From contig JAFTHZ010000015.1 in assembly GCA_017457155.1 (NCBI GenBank), positions 152,151 to 216,150 on the forward strand: DNA of 64,000 bases, given 5' to 3'. Positions 41,001 through 48,277 of the stretch are shown piece after piece. The translations under genes and the position numbers were made by a program. This stretch comes from Ruminococcus sp. (GTDB lineage Bacteria; Bacillota; Clostridia; Oscillospirales; Acutalibacteraceae). The notes beneath the pieces were generated by a model. It saw nothing but the letters and a program-made list of their open reading frames with translations. It was not told the origin of the DNA and searched no databases. Each line of letters begins with the position of its first letter. Position 1 is the stretch's first letter.

Positions 41001-42744
41001 TTGCAGACTTGCCATGCTCAACCTGCTGGGTTGAGATTGTCTCGCCATCCATGCCCTTGAAGGTTACGGTGTACTTATTGATTGTGAAGTTAGCAGTTGC
41101 TGTGATAGTCTTGCCTGCCTTGAGAGGCTGAATCTCCAGTGTAGGAGATGTCTCTACGCAATCAACAAGTACGTAGTCCTCACCTGCTGTGCCGCCTGTG
41201 ATGGTCCAGCCGGAGAATGTATAGCCTTCGTTGGCTGTAGCTGTGGAGGACTTTGTGGCGGGATATGTTACGTTTGATGCAGCAGAGTTTGTGACTGTGC
41301 CGCCTGTGTTAGCTGCAAATGCGATTGAGCTTGTGTTGCCCTTGAAGGAAGCTGTAGCAGTGATATCTGATGTGGGTTCGATTACAAATGTAGCAGTTGA
41401 GGTGCTACCTGTAACAACTGTATATGAACCTGTGATAGTCCACTTGTCAAAAGAATATCCTGTGTCAGCTGTTGCCTGAAGGGTAACTGCATTACCCTCG
41501 ATGATTGAGGAATTTGCAGGAGTTGCAGAACCGCCTGTGCCTGCTGATGCCTTGACAGTGTATGTCTCAGCCTGAGTGTAGTTAGCTACAGCAGTGATAT
41601 TGGATGTAGGATACAGAGTGATAGAAGCAGCGCCTGTATCAACTGTATTTGAATATGTACCTGTAATAGTCCAACCTGTGAAGCTGTAGTTATTGGCGGT
41701 ATTGGGAGCTGCAGTGAGTGTTACGGATTTGCCGTGATCAACACTTGTAGCAGTGGAAGTAGTTGTACCGCCTGCGGCAGGGTTGCCTGATACAGAAACA
41801 GTATAGTTGTTGATCTTATACTGTGCTGTATAAGTAGTATCGGCTGTGATAGCACCGATTGCAGGAGACCAACCTGTGAAGGTGTAACCCTCACGGGTGG
41901 GTGTTACTCCACCGTATGTGGGTGTTGAACCGGACTCAACAGTATCAGTATCCAGAACTGTGCCATTATAATCCTTAAATGTAGCAGTTACTTCGGAAGC
42001 TTCAACTGTAATGGTAGTTGTAGCTGTAGCAGTTGATGTAAGACTGCTGTAACCATTAGGATGATATGTGACGGTTGCTGTAACTGTGTATGTGCCGGGC
42101 TGTGTAGCGGTAAAGGTATTTCCGCTAATTGTTGCACCTGAACCTACAGAATAAGTTGTAGATTTGATGGTATTGATACTAGCATTAGAAGAAAGGCTGG
42201 GAGTAAGTGTAACCGCAGTGTTGGGAGCTACGGTTGATGCACTTGCAGTAAGCTTTGCAGTAGATGAAGGCTTGACTGCTGTTCCCCAGGTAGCAGAGGT
42301 AGAATTCTCTGAAAACTTACTAATGTAGTTGGAAGTACTACTCAGTGTAATGTTGCCTGTCTGGTTCCATTTATTATCCCATGTAGGAGAAGTAGAAGTG
42401 TTATTTCGTGTAAGAATAACAGTAGTCCATGAACCGGAAGGAATAACTACATAATATGTGCTGCCACTGTACTGAACTGCATGAGCAGACCATTGATTTG
42501 TTGAGCTGTTAAAGAAATAGGCGAAGTTACCATTTCCGTTAGTACCTGCTGTCCACCATGATACTGCTGACATATTGAAATACAGTCTTGCAGTACCATC
42601 AGATGTTACAGTTGCACCGGTCTCGGCAAGCTCAACCTCTGCTGCTGATGAGGACACAATGCCAACTGTTACCAGTGACAGAAGCATCATCAACGTCAGA
42701 AGCAGGGAGAGTCCGCGCTTTAAAATTGATTTAGTTTTGTTCAT
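35062..42744 (-). CDS. Giant secreted multidomain repeat protein (starch-binding-like, InlB B-repeats, FIVAR)
   Basis: 2560 aa. Signal peptide (about 1-35). An N-terminal CBM26-like module (about 50-155) is followed by an Ig-like domain (160-250), two Listeria-Bacteroides (InlB B) repeats (about 252-312 and 556-615; 'VTFKGMDGETIST ... GYTFTGWDRAL'), several divergent InlB repeats with 'GYxFxxW.I.G.Y' (about 315-695), a second CBM-like module (about 770-860), a FIVAR-like three-helix region (about 920-995), further beta repeats, a clear CBM26-like module (about 1346-1445; 'HYWGG', 'WPGVKMT'), another starch-binding-like unit (about 1670-1780) and a long beta-rich end. No dockerin, LPxTG or S-layer domain is seen at the C-terminus. 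It follows the CotH gene by 30 bases. Likely a surface or matrix adhesin; attachment mode unknown. Confidence 0.85.
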   Translation of the reverse strand: MNKTKSILKRGLSLLLTLMMLLSLVTVGIVSSSAAEVELAETGATVTSDGTARLYFNMSAVSWWTAGTNGNGNFAYFFNSSTNQWSAHAVQYSGSTYYVVIPSGSWTTVILTRNNTSTSPTWDNKWNQTGNITLSSTSNYISKFSENSTSATWGTAVKPSSTAKLTASASTVAPNTAVTLTPSLSSNASINTIKSTTYSVGSGATISGNTFTATQPGTYTVTATVTYHPNGYSSLTSTATATTTITVEASEVTATFKDYNGTVLDTDTVESGSTPTYGGVTPTREGYTFTGWSPAIGAITADTTYTAQYKINNYTVSVSGNPAAGGTTTSTATSVDHGKSVTLTAAPNTANNYSFTGWTITGTYSNTVDTGAASITLYPTSNITAVANYTQAETYTVKASAGTGGSATPANSSIIEGNAVTLQATADTGYSFDKWTITGSYTVVTGSTSTATFVIEPTSDITATASFKGNTSSIAFAANTGGTVTNSAASNVTYPATKSSTATANEGYTFSGWTITGGTAGEDYVLVDCVETSPTLEIQPLKAGKTITATANFTINKYTVTFKGMDGETISTQQVEHGKSATAPTAPQVTGYTFTGWDRALTNITSDTTITAEYSANTYTVSASAATTGGTAQSNKTSVTYPGEVTLTATAEADYTFAGWNINGDYEVVSGSTNSATFIIKPESNIVAQASFVEGQYLTVHSYSSSGYDQLTVKESNGSTTKTVVDKVEQPTDTTFNGVSWDTSAQMELTNGYSNSVTATLSGQGGIPAGSGNLIVFNNTLGWSNVYLYTSSSALWVNDNGCTTNGATRTNMTRVSGTNYWYAYVSGTIVSTLFIKDQQDNYGNVWSTSASYRTDYNSSQPMFTPSTTSNQTVNSTKYYSTGSWGASPSISAESSAIELSDVLYNSDGSWAGETEVWITESGTVTLRRDILDLVSSMTTTYNGGVNEADYTASSWADFVDAYEDAYAKSGADASTQAQLDAAAEALQDAYDALEMQAYYTVNVSQNVAGTVKVGSTTISTKTGTANVAQGSTVTVTVSAPTNYYIKSVSGLVSASNVTPSYSQTVTVSADSTITVEYAENPDVTVTHSGATGTAKVDGKDASSAVKVSYGAKPSISVDAPDMYYIASITVGGKAFYTNNGDETVGTYTGTLTTAVTADTTVVVTYAPCTTYDITVTYGQAAGSVYYNGELVANGEVITVLSGANVTLTATPSDGYAISYWVVDSVESGREPQYTFTNVTKDHTVTVEWVEIQQISVTVNASPYPAGVAKATSGSLTATSTGTKTITIDQYSTVNLTATLSDGCYQFVNWSIEGSYYINSGTLFDESLSITASGGNLKITANYELVNRKIYLDNAAGWSQPYIHYWGGTEGSNWPGVKMTKDNVSGYWVAYIPLDTTDIQFNDGTNQNQKEFKGIDAKNLYNNSSMTTNTYVEDGYYLQGTWNGKTYSGYDLQKFYANGDGTYSIDITVNSTTDGYIYVNPTDENSYFWNAATNGATGNPQTLTATGAYQSNPNQVKIEIDTTDFKKSYNVTMTFNPTTGQFSWTKTENVPTITIIGTDGQGKTQADSAMVTGNGRVGNTYFGDESVIKISEHTYHQAANVIAGNPITFYTQVNQNGAGGYDYYVAGWVVNGTEFVSATSLGNGLYSGSYVFTENSDIIPVYFHTDEWLEAKGIDTVTVYAVTDTSITNWQDYMTAYTWFKVGSVNQHEQFGAWPGQVMIPVAGLDGVYFTYVETTDINGNDISGITFNNYPNGDSIDVTVHDRANLQAYDYYEFMALLGDNMENITFVLKNTNTSYNKNNVATNTNETLSSFQFVPYVDYNGSYIDIYGNDISENYDSLDNSKALYVIQAGDQDLTGQGHAVLDGQWYVKCYLYDATGKYLGECYSYELHDKDSAIWSTTLSGYENQKAFISYEALSGIRYDGEWYGDTDVTVTVNLAVQVALTTDGGKNYTVDTEGNINEADYGTGYINATLQNIDVTRGATVTLSATPKAGYKFVGWYTAEGVLFDTNTTTTVTAAIATTYTAVFEKLEEGMFSVNHYIYQGVGTADYVPYPNKGNATLYVGIQNVTQGTYTTVSVQNSAYIQATEGDKLIITIATDAIGADKFYAWYTDSTDKYGKTTYEEVGVDSVDNLACVPGNEYYNNGSVIGRNDKVYYQFEHIVSDDLFTINLYSDLIPVTVDKLLIYKYENRYGETRSYYVPYILNAQEIEGFAGNNFEPMMPAYISSPDNEWVNTILANAPYVEDFYKDTTWDIVEFDELTLVLWATQPETMYTVTSQIGESVVVSQVPFNTVLGLDAGDYGMSSSGMWYNDVDGDGRYTAGTDIILTYGPQYGYRVTKNMSINYMEVDSLDFNITVDEPVYGREQTTDTSGENKTDIIIVDYFINILTPFFYGQNPEFTPWYNGVQITDNWNGQHVTIESLEKAGYTIDYGVIMEQVGSFDVANGAFEAALKSAQGVGYGTATDTSKLISIVDNNKSGMVDGKYYTILDATSHSITNKNRIQFIIEMNNTDKNQRKFYNVYSYVTVTTPAGVTTTYISNVQTLNIYTTGTSDAVVSDGL

Positions 42745-42774
42745 TTCTTAACCTCCTATATATAGTATAGGAAA

Positions 42775-45700
42775 TCAAAGGAGTGCAACGCGCTTCTGGA
42801 GAGCGGTTGCATCTTTGATAGTGACGACTCCGTCACAGTCAACATCTGAAATCTCGCGGCTGAGAGGATCAATCTGAACCAGACCTGCGATGGATTTCTG
42901 GATGAAGGTAGCGTCCTTGACGTTAACGATGCCGTCACCGTTAGTGTCGCCGACGAATCGGAGATTTACTATTGCAGATGTAGAAGAAAGCGACTCAGCG
43001 TCATACTCTGCATCGTAAATCATATGAGAACCGTTCTTTGTCCAGTTACGCTCTGTCTCTGTCCAGGAAGTCATATCGACCAGAGTCTTACCTGTGTTGA
43101 GGTCATCAACGCCAAGCCAGAGTGTGCATGTCTCTGTAATCTCGAATGTACCTCTGACCTCCATGTCGTAACGGTCAGAGAGAATTCTGATATAGAGAGA
43201 AGGAGCAGCCTTTGAAACGGTTACGTCTGTCTTGTACCAATAGTAAGAAGCTGTCTGAGAAGCATTCTTGCAGATGTAGAGATCTCTTGTCATATAGTGA
43301 TTGGAGAAATCTGTAACTGCACCTGTGGTTGTGATTTCAGGCTCGTAGCCGTATGTGCTGGTGGACTTGAAGTATATTGTAACTGTATATGTTGCCTGAA
43401 CGGGAATAACTGTAATTGTCTTGGTCTCAGACTTGCTCTCGTAAGACTTTGTAACACCGTTCTTATCTGTTGCTGTTGCCTTTGCTACTACATAGTAGGA
43501 AGCAGAGCTGTTAAGGTCACTCTGAGTTGTAGAAACGATGTAATTTCCTGATGCGTTAGTAGCAAGCAGAGAATTATTGGAAGCGTTATAGAACTCATAA
43601 GTGACGGTTGTTTGACCGTCAAGCTTTGCATTAGCAGAAACTGTGTAGCTGAGTCCTGCCTCAACTGTCTGGGGCAGATTCAGAGTTGTTGTGAAATCAT
43701 AATCGTTAACGTTAACAGTTACTGTCTTGGAGTCTGTGAATGTCTCGCCGTCAATTGTTACCTCAGCAACAACTGTGAACTCACTTGCCTCACCGATTTT
43801 TGTTGAATCCATTGTAAGGACAAAGGAACCATCACCCGCATCTGATGCACCTGTTACAAGCTCATCAAAATAATAGAGTGAATATGTTACGCGGTAGTCC
43901 ACACCTGCATTGGAGGAACCAACGATCTTGAATTCCTCGTTCCAGTAAACACTTTCAGGAGCAGTTACGTCAAGAGCGAAGGTGAATCCTTCTACATTGA
44001 CCGCTGCTGCATCGGAAGCTGCAGAAACTTTGCCGGAAGTTGCGGATTTTGCAACTGCAGTATAGTTTGCTGTGCCTCTCTTATCAGCTGTGAAGGTGTA
44101 GGTGCCGTCTGTTGAGGTGCCGACCTTTGTGCCGTCCTTGTAGATATCGTAGGTGTATGTACCGCCTGTTACGTTCTCAATTGTGAGTGTAACTGTGTCC
44201 CCTACTGCGTAAGAATCAGCATCTGCTGTGATAACAGGAGGCTGGATTACGTAGTCTACGTTATAGGGAGCGGTGCCATGGTTTGCGCCATCGGTACCGA
44301 TGTACTTGTTCATCCAGGTAAGACGGTTGTATACCCAGTTGCTCAGTGCAACAGTTGCATCGTCGTGAGTATCACCTGTATCCGCAGAACCCCAGTAGTT
44401 GGTGATGAAGGGGTCGGATGCGATGAGTCCCCACTTATCTTCGTCCATAGCTGTGGAAGCTTTGACCAGATTATAGTACTCAGCAATTTTGCCGCCAAGC
44501 TGGCTTGTGGATGTGATAGAACCGCTGTTGGCTGTGTAGCCCAGTGCTGTGTCGTAGAACAGCTCGTTCCACTCTGCAGTGACAACGCCCCAGTATGCAT
44601 CGTTCTGACACAAAGCTGCCTGTGCGTTAAGGGTACCTGAAGAACCAAGAGAGTTTCCGTGAATGTAAATATTCTTGGAGTTCATATACCATCCGCCGTA
44701 AGTGGAAGGATCAGCGTCGACCTGATTGTTGAAATCACTGTTGCTGTTTACTCTGTCGGTATAGATGTTTGCGTACTGTCCCAGGGTCCAGTCATAGTCC
44801 CATGCACAACCTGCGTGGAGCTTGCCCTCATGATAGAACACATAGAAAGAAGTAGCACCGCCGTCCAGGTTCTTGGAGAGCTCCTGGATAAGGTACATAC
44901 GAGCGAAGGACTCAACATCGATAACTGCGTCCAGCTGCTCATAGGTAGCAGACTTGTTATACATAAGAGCCTCGGCTGTATTCCACTTGTTCATGATGAA
45001 TGTGATCTCGTTCTTGGTTGCAAACTCGGGGTACTTACAGACTATCTGCTGACCCTTATTAGAAATAAAGCCTGAGATCTCATCCTGGAAACGGGAGTTA
45101 AGCTCGAACTCCAGAAGAAATCCTGAGTCTGCATACTCAGAGGGATCAGGCTCTTCCAGGTTGGAGATGTATTTGTAGAATCCCTTTGTGGAAGTATCGT
45201 TGATGTTACCGTTTGATGATGCACGAGTCATAAGGGAATCGTCATCATAGAGGCCGAAGTTTGTGCCGAAAGGACCAACATCTTCATCCTCGGTACCGAG
45301 CAGCTCGTTGACCTCGTCAAGGTTTACGATGTCAACCAGAGGATCGCCGATCTCAACCTTATCGGTGAGCAGATAGGAGCCGATGTACTTACCGTTGTTG
45401 TAAAGGTCGACGGGCTCAAACTTTGCAACGTAATCAACGCCGATCTCAGAAGCCAGATCATAGATGAGCATATTTCTCATACGAGCTTCGTCAGCATTGT
45501 AGGAAACGAGGCAGTACTTCTTGCTCTTGGAGCTGTCATCGAGAAGCTTTGCTTTCTTATCCAGAGTGATGTTGAAAGCGTACTTACCGATAATCTTGTG
45601 GGATGCTTCCCATGAAGAGTTACCGCGACCCTTGATTTTCTTAAGTGTTGTGTTCTCGTTCTTCTGTGTACCATCGGGATCAAGAACAATGATTTCGCCC

Positions 45701-46551
45701 TTGGTCTCGAAGTCATCCTTATGCTCATAACCCTGATATGTTCCCTGAGGAACATCAATATTAGTGGTTGTATGGATTGAAGAAACGTTTGCAGACTTCA
45801 TAACCTTCAGGGTGCCGGAGAAATCTCCGCCCAGGGTGTAGGAGTTTGCAGAGAGATTAACGGTTGCACCTGCTGTGGTAACGTTGGTACCGTTAATTGT
45901 GAGAGTGCCCTCAGAAGTGAACATAGTCACTGCAGTACGGTCTGCAGAAGAAGGCAGATAAAGAGTGCCTTCGTCGGGATAGATAGCATCGATTGTGGTG
46001 GCTACATCACCATCGAGATCTGCCCAGAAGTCACCATTAACTGTGGAAGCCGGAGTATAATTGGAGCCTGAATAGCTTGTTCCGCCAACTGTAAGGTTAG
46101 TGTAACAGTTGAAGGTAGCATGCAGAGGAATATCACCGGTCTGGTTCTGATTATCCCAGGGAGTTGTGCTACTGTGGCTACGGCTAAAGATTACGTGAGT
46201 ATATGTACCGGCTGTTGTAATCTTTGCACCATAAATAGCACCAACTGCATTTTCAGTACCTTCAACAAGTGAGAACTGGATATCAATGGCAGAGCTTGTG
46301 CTACTATTCCAGATGTGTGCCCATTCATAAACATCACTTGCAAACCAGTTAGCGCTCCAGCCTGATGGTGTGAAGTTCTTGATGTAGATATAATCACCAG
46401 CCGCAAATGTAACATTGGCGGCAGTCTGGGCGACTTCAACTTCTGCAGCTGATGTAGAAGTTATGCCGACCGCGCACAGCGACAGGATCATCAGTAGCGT
46501 CATAGCCAAAGATAAAACTCGCTTTGCTAAGCCGTGCGTGAAGTTGTTCAT
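42775..46551 (-). CDS. Secreted CotH-kinase protein with N-terminal starch-binding-like module and C-terminal dockerin
   Basis: 1258 aa. Signal peptide (about 1-35); N-terminal module (about 45-155) sharing 'WDNQNQTGDI' with the 2560-aa neighbour; CotH kinase domain (about 270-770) with RGNSSWE (309-315) and CAWDYDWTLGQ (582-592), the acidic DYD matching the CotH metal-binding Asp region; Ig-like domains (about 790-1090); and a dockerin (about 1197-1258) with loops DTNGDGIVNVKD and DCDGVVTIKD. CotH proteins phosphorylate coat proteins in Bacillus; secreted dockerin-borne CotH proteins are known from cellulosome/amylosome bacteria, with unclear targets. First gene of a unit with the giant protein; its mRNA leader holds a strong hairpin (46636-46682). 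Confidence 0.88.
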   Translation of the reverse strand: MNNFTHGLAKRVLSLAMTLLMILSLCAVGITSTSAAEVEVAQTAANVTFAAGDYIYIKNFTPSGWSANWFASDVYEWAHIWNSSTSSAIDIQFSLVEGTENAVGAIYGAKITTAGTYTHVIFSRSHSSTTPWDNQNQTGDIPLHATFNCYTNLTVGGTSYSGSNYTPASTVNGDFWADLDGDVATTIDAIYPDEGTLYLPSSADRTAVTMFTSEGTLTINGTNVTTAGATVNLSANSYTLGGDFSGTLKVMKSANVSSIHTTTNIDVPQGTYQGYEHKDDFETKGEIIVLDPDGTQKNENTTLKKIKGRGNSSWEASHKIIGKYAFNITLDKKAKLLDDSSKSKKYCLVSYNADEARMRNMLIYDLASEIGVDYVAKFEPVDLYNNGKYIGSYLLTDKVEIGDPLVDIVNLDEVNELLGTEDEDVGPFGTNFGLYDDDSLMTRASSNGNINDTSTKGFYKYISNLEEPDPSEYADSGFLLEFELNSRFQDEISGFISNKGQQIVCKYPEFATKNEITFIMNKWNTAEALMYNKSATYEQLDAVIDVESFARMYLIQELSKNLDGGATSFYVFYHEGKLHAGCAWDYDWTLGQYANIYTDRVNSNSDFNNQVDADPSTYGGWYMNSKNIYIHGNSLGSSGTLNAQAALCQNDAYWGVVTAEWNELFYDTALGYTANSGSITSTSQLGGKIAEYYNLVKASTAMDEDKWGLIASDPFITNYWGSADTGDTHDDATVALSNWVYNRLTWMNKYIGTDGANHGTAPYNVDYVIQPPVITADADSYAVGDTVTLTIENVTGGTYTYDIYKDGTKVGTSTDGTYTFTADKRGTANYTAVAKSATSGKVSAASDAAAVNVEGFTFALDVTAPESVYWNEEFKIVGSSNAGVDYRVTYSLYYFDELVTGASDAGDGSFVLTMDSTKIGEASEFTVVAEVTIDGETFTDSKTVTVNVNDYDFTTTLNLPQTVEAGLSYTVSANAKLDGQTTVTYEFYNASNNSLLATNASGNYIVSTTQSDLNSSASYYVVAKATATDKNGVTKSYESKSETKTITVIPVQATYTVTIYFKSTSTYGYEPEITTTGAVTDFSNHYMTRDLYICKNASQTASYYWYKTDVTVSKAAPSLYIRILSDRYDMEVRGTFEITETCTLWLGVDDLNTGKTLVDMTSWTETERNWTKNGSHMIYDAEYDAESLSSTSAIVNLRFVGDTNGDGIVNVKDATFIQKSIAGLVQIDPLSREISDVDCDGVVTIKDATALQKRVALL

Positions 46552-46635
46552 AAATTAACCTCCTAATTTACAAATTTGTATTGATTAGATGGAATAAGGT
46601 CCTATCAGCAAAAACAATGTCTGACCCCACTGTCT

Positions 46636-46682
46636 GCGGTGAGTTATCAAAGCTCCCGAAAGAAGCCCTGATAACACACCGC
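46636..46682 (-). promoter_or_regulatory. Structured 5' leader of the CotH-dockerin operon
   Basis: Minus-strand RNA: 14-position stem GCGGTG(t)GTTATCA / TGATAAC(t)CACCGC with a single U-U mismatch, carrying an inner stem GCUUC/GGAGC and a pentaloop-size end. The inner stem needs a G-U pair that exists only in the minus-strand RNA, which favours a transcript element. A smaller hairpin (GGGTA/TACCC, 46694-46706) precedes it. Not assigned to a riboswitch class. Confidence 0.5.
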
Positions 46683-46725
46683 AAAAGCCAAAAGGGTATA
46701 CTACCCCATCAAATATTACTCGTAT

Positions 46726-46755
46726 ATTATATTACATATATATTGCAAAAATCAA
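46726..46755 (-). promoter_or_regulatory. Sigma-A promoter of the CotH-giant protein operon
   Basis: Minus strand: TTGATT (46750-46755), 18-base spacer, TATAAT (46726-46731); this would give a leader of about 165 bases that contains the hairpin. Confidence 0.65.
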
Positions 46756-46984
46756 CATTTTGGAGGTAACTTTTGCAAAACTGTGATTATGCAGTAAAAT
46801 CTTGTTATATATTAGTAATTTTGCACAATAGTTTTTTTGCTTTTTAGAACAATATATACATCAAATATTATTTTTTGCCATACAAAAAGACATTTTTCAG
46901 GCATTTACATTTATCGTATAATAACTATTTCTGAAAAAAACACGCACCAAAACAAATAGTCAGCATCTAAAAAAAACAAAAAAA
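46756..46984. other. AT-rich intergenic stretch
   Basis: Part of the 478-base gene-free gap between the CotH-dockerin gene and rpsR. The rest of the gap holds the CotH promoter and leader and the rpsR terminator. This segment is very AT-rich, and I see no convincing gene, RNA or repeat in it. Confidence 0.6.
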
Positions 46985-47015
46985 TACCCACCAAAGGAAT
47001 GAACCTTGGTGGGTA
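46985..47015 (-). terminator. Terminator of the rpsF-ssb-rpsR operon
   Basis: Stem TACCCACCAA(a)GG / CCTTGGTGGGTA with one bulge, 15 bases after the rpsR stop, followed on the minus strand by ATTTTTTTGTTTTTTTT. Confidence 0.9.
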
Positions 47016-47029
47016 AAAAATACGTATTA

Positions 47030-47263
47030 TCAGTCTGCAGAATAAGGAAGCAGAGCCAGGTAACGAGCACGCTTGATAGCTACTGTGAGCTCTCTCTGAT
47101 GTGCTGCGCAAGTGCCTGTTACACGTCTGGGGAGGATCTTGCCTCTCTCGGACATATAGCGACGAAGACGGTTGATGTCTTTGTAGTCGATCTTCTCTAC
47201 CTTGTCTACGCAGAATGCGCAGACCTTTCTGCGGGACTTTCTGTGCATGGGTCTTTCAGCCAT
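47030..47263 (-). CDS. rpsR: 30S ribosomal protein S18
   Basis: 77-aa S18, which pairs with S6 on the 30S platform. Central motif [23 protein letters not shown] and the C-terminal [20 protein letters not shown] are characteristic. A CxxC (CAFC) near residue 15 is the Zn-binding variant of the family. AGGAGAC precedes the start. Last gene of rpsF-ssb-rpsR. Confidence 0.97.
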   Translation of the reverse strand: MAERPMHRKSRRKVCAFCVDKVEKIDYKDINRLRRYMSERGKILPRRVTGTCAAHQRELTVAIKRARYLALLPYSAD

Positions 47264-47301
47264 GATTAAGTCTCCTTTCGAAAATATGATAAGTGGTTAA
47301 A

Positions 47302-47757
47302 TCAGAAGGGCAGATCGTCGTCTGCGGGCATCTCCTCAAAATCAGAGGGAGTGCCGCTGGAGAAAGCGGGTGCCTGCTCTGCATATGCAGGACGGGCAGG
47401 TGCGGAAGGCTGCTGGGTATAGCCGCCTGCTGCGTCACGTCTCTCACCTGTGAAAGAGGCATTTTCAGCTACAACCTCTACAACATAGCGGTTGGTGCCG
47501 TCCTTTGCCTGATATGTGCGACTCTGGAGCTGACCGTCGATTGCGATCAGAGAGCCCTTTCTGAAATGTCTGCATACAAAATCAGCGGTGTAACGCCATG
47601 CAACGATATCAAAGAAATCTGCCTGACGCTCCTCGCCTGACTTCACATAGCTACGGTCAACGGCAATACGGAAGGTAGTGACGTTGATACCGGACTGTGT
47701 TGTCTTAAGTTCAGGGTCAGAAACAAGTCTGCCCATTAATACTACTCTGTTAATCAT
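47302..47757 (-). CDS. ssb: Single-stranded DNA-binding protein
   Basis: 151 aa: OB fold (about 1-105; MINRVVLMGRLVSDPELK, DFFDIVAWRYTADF) and an acidic C-terminal tip (PADDDLPF) that recruits partner proteins. The linker is Pro/Ala/Gln-rich. Start ATG 47757 has AAAGGAC upstream; an ATG nine codons earlier does not. Between rpsF and rpsR as in most Firmicutes. Confidence 0.97.
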   Translation of the reverse strand: MINRVVLMGRLVSDPELKTTQSGINVTTFRIAVDRSYVKSGEERQADFFDIVAWRYTADFVCRHFRKGSLIAIDGQLQSRTYQAKDGTNRYVVEVVAENASFTGERRDAAGGYTQQPSAPARPAYAEQAPAFSSGTPSDFEEMPADDDLPF

Positions 47758-47806
47758 AGATACTCGTCCTTTCGTTAGTGACACAAAAAAGTGTCAGATA
47801 CATTGA

Positions 47807-48100
47807 TTATTCGTCTTTCTTGATAATGATAGAGCGGAGTACGCCGTCTGTGATCTTGTAGATACGATCAAGCTCAGCGGGGAAGTCTGCCTCGGACTCG
47901 AAGTTAGCGAGCACGTAGTAGCCTTCGCTCTCCTTATTGATGAGATATGCGAGCTTTCTCTTGCCCCACTCATCAACGCTCTGCAGTGTAGCGTTCTTCT
48001 CGATAAGAGCCTTGAACTTCTCAACGAGAGCCTGAACAGCCTCCTCGCCGTTCTTCACGGAGAAGACCATAACGGTCTCGTAGTTTGCCTTAACTGCCAT
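47807..48100 (-). CDS. rpsF: 30S ribosomal protein S6
   Basis: 97-aa S6. MAVKANYETVMVFSVKNGEE opens the fold; GKRKLAYLINKESEGYYVLANFE is the signature. ATG 48100 follows GGAGGTG; a GTG three codons earlier is not needed. First gene of the operon; the leader (48101-48180) may carry an S6:S18-binding element. Confidence 0.97.
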   Translation of the reverse strand: MAVKANYETVMVFSVKNGEEAVQALVEKFKALIEKNATLQSVDEWGKRKLAYLINKESEGYYVLANFESEADFPAELDRIYKITDGVLRSIIIKKDE

Positions 48101-48128
48101 TAGTTGCACCTCCTTCTGGACTATTGGC

Positions 48129-48175
48129 GCCGAAAATATCAGCGCAAGGATGTACGCAGCTGACCGCTGCGCGGC
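48129..48175 (-). promoter_or_regulatory. Candidate S6:S18 autoregulatory leader of rpsF
   Basis: Upstream of rpsF the minus-strand RNA can form either CGCAGC-GGUCA-GCUGCG (48155-48171) or a competing stem UCAGC/GCUGA (48139-48143 with 48159-48163) closed by GCCG/CGGC (48129-48132, 48172-48175). rpsF leaders in Firmicutes are known to bind S6:S18; whether this folds that way was not tested. Confidence 0.4.
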
Positions 48176-48193
48176 TTATGTCACAATAACAAA

Positions 48194-48229
48194 AGCCTGT
48201 TATGCGCATACTTTCACACATAACAGGCT
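48194..48229 (-). terminator. Terminator after the YitT-family gene
   Basis: Perfect 11-bp stem AGCCTGTTATG / CATAACAGGCT with a 14-base loop, followed on the minus strand by TTTGTTATTG. Confidence 0.8.
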
Positions 48230-48277
48230 AATTATATCATAAAAAGTAGATTTGTCAAGATTTGTTTTGCAAAAAAC

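Noticed and set aside
35062-42744. Possible CRISPR or DNA repeat array
   Set aside because: The repetition is at protein-domain level (InlB and Ig-like repeats); there are no short identical DNA repeats with regular spacers.
46636-46682. Rho-independent terminator
   Set aside because: Although the stem is strong, no T-tract follows on the minus strand and it lies between promoter and start codon of the CotH gene; better read as a leader element.
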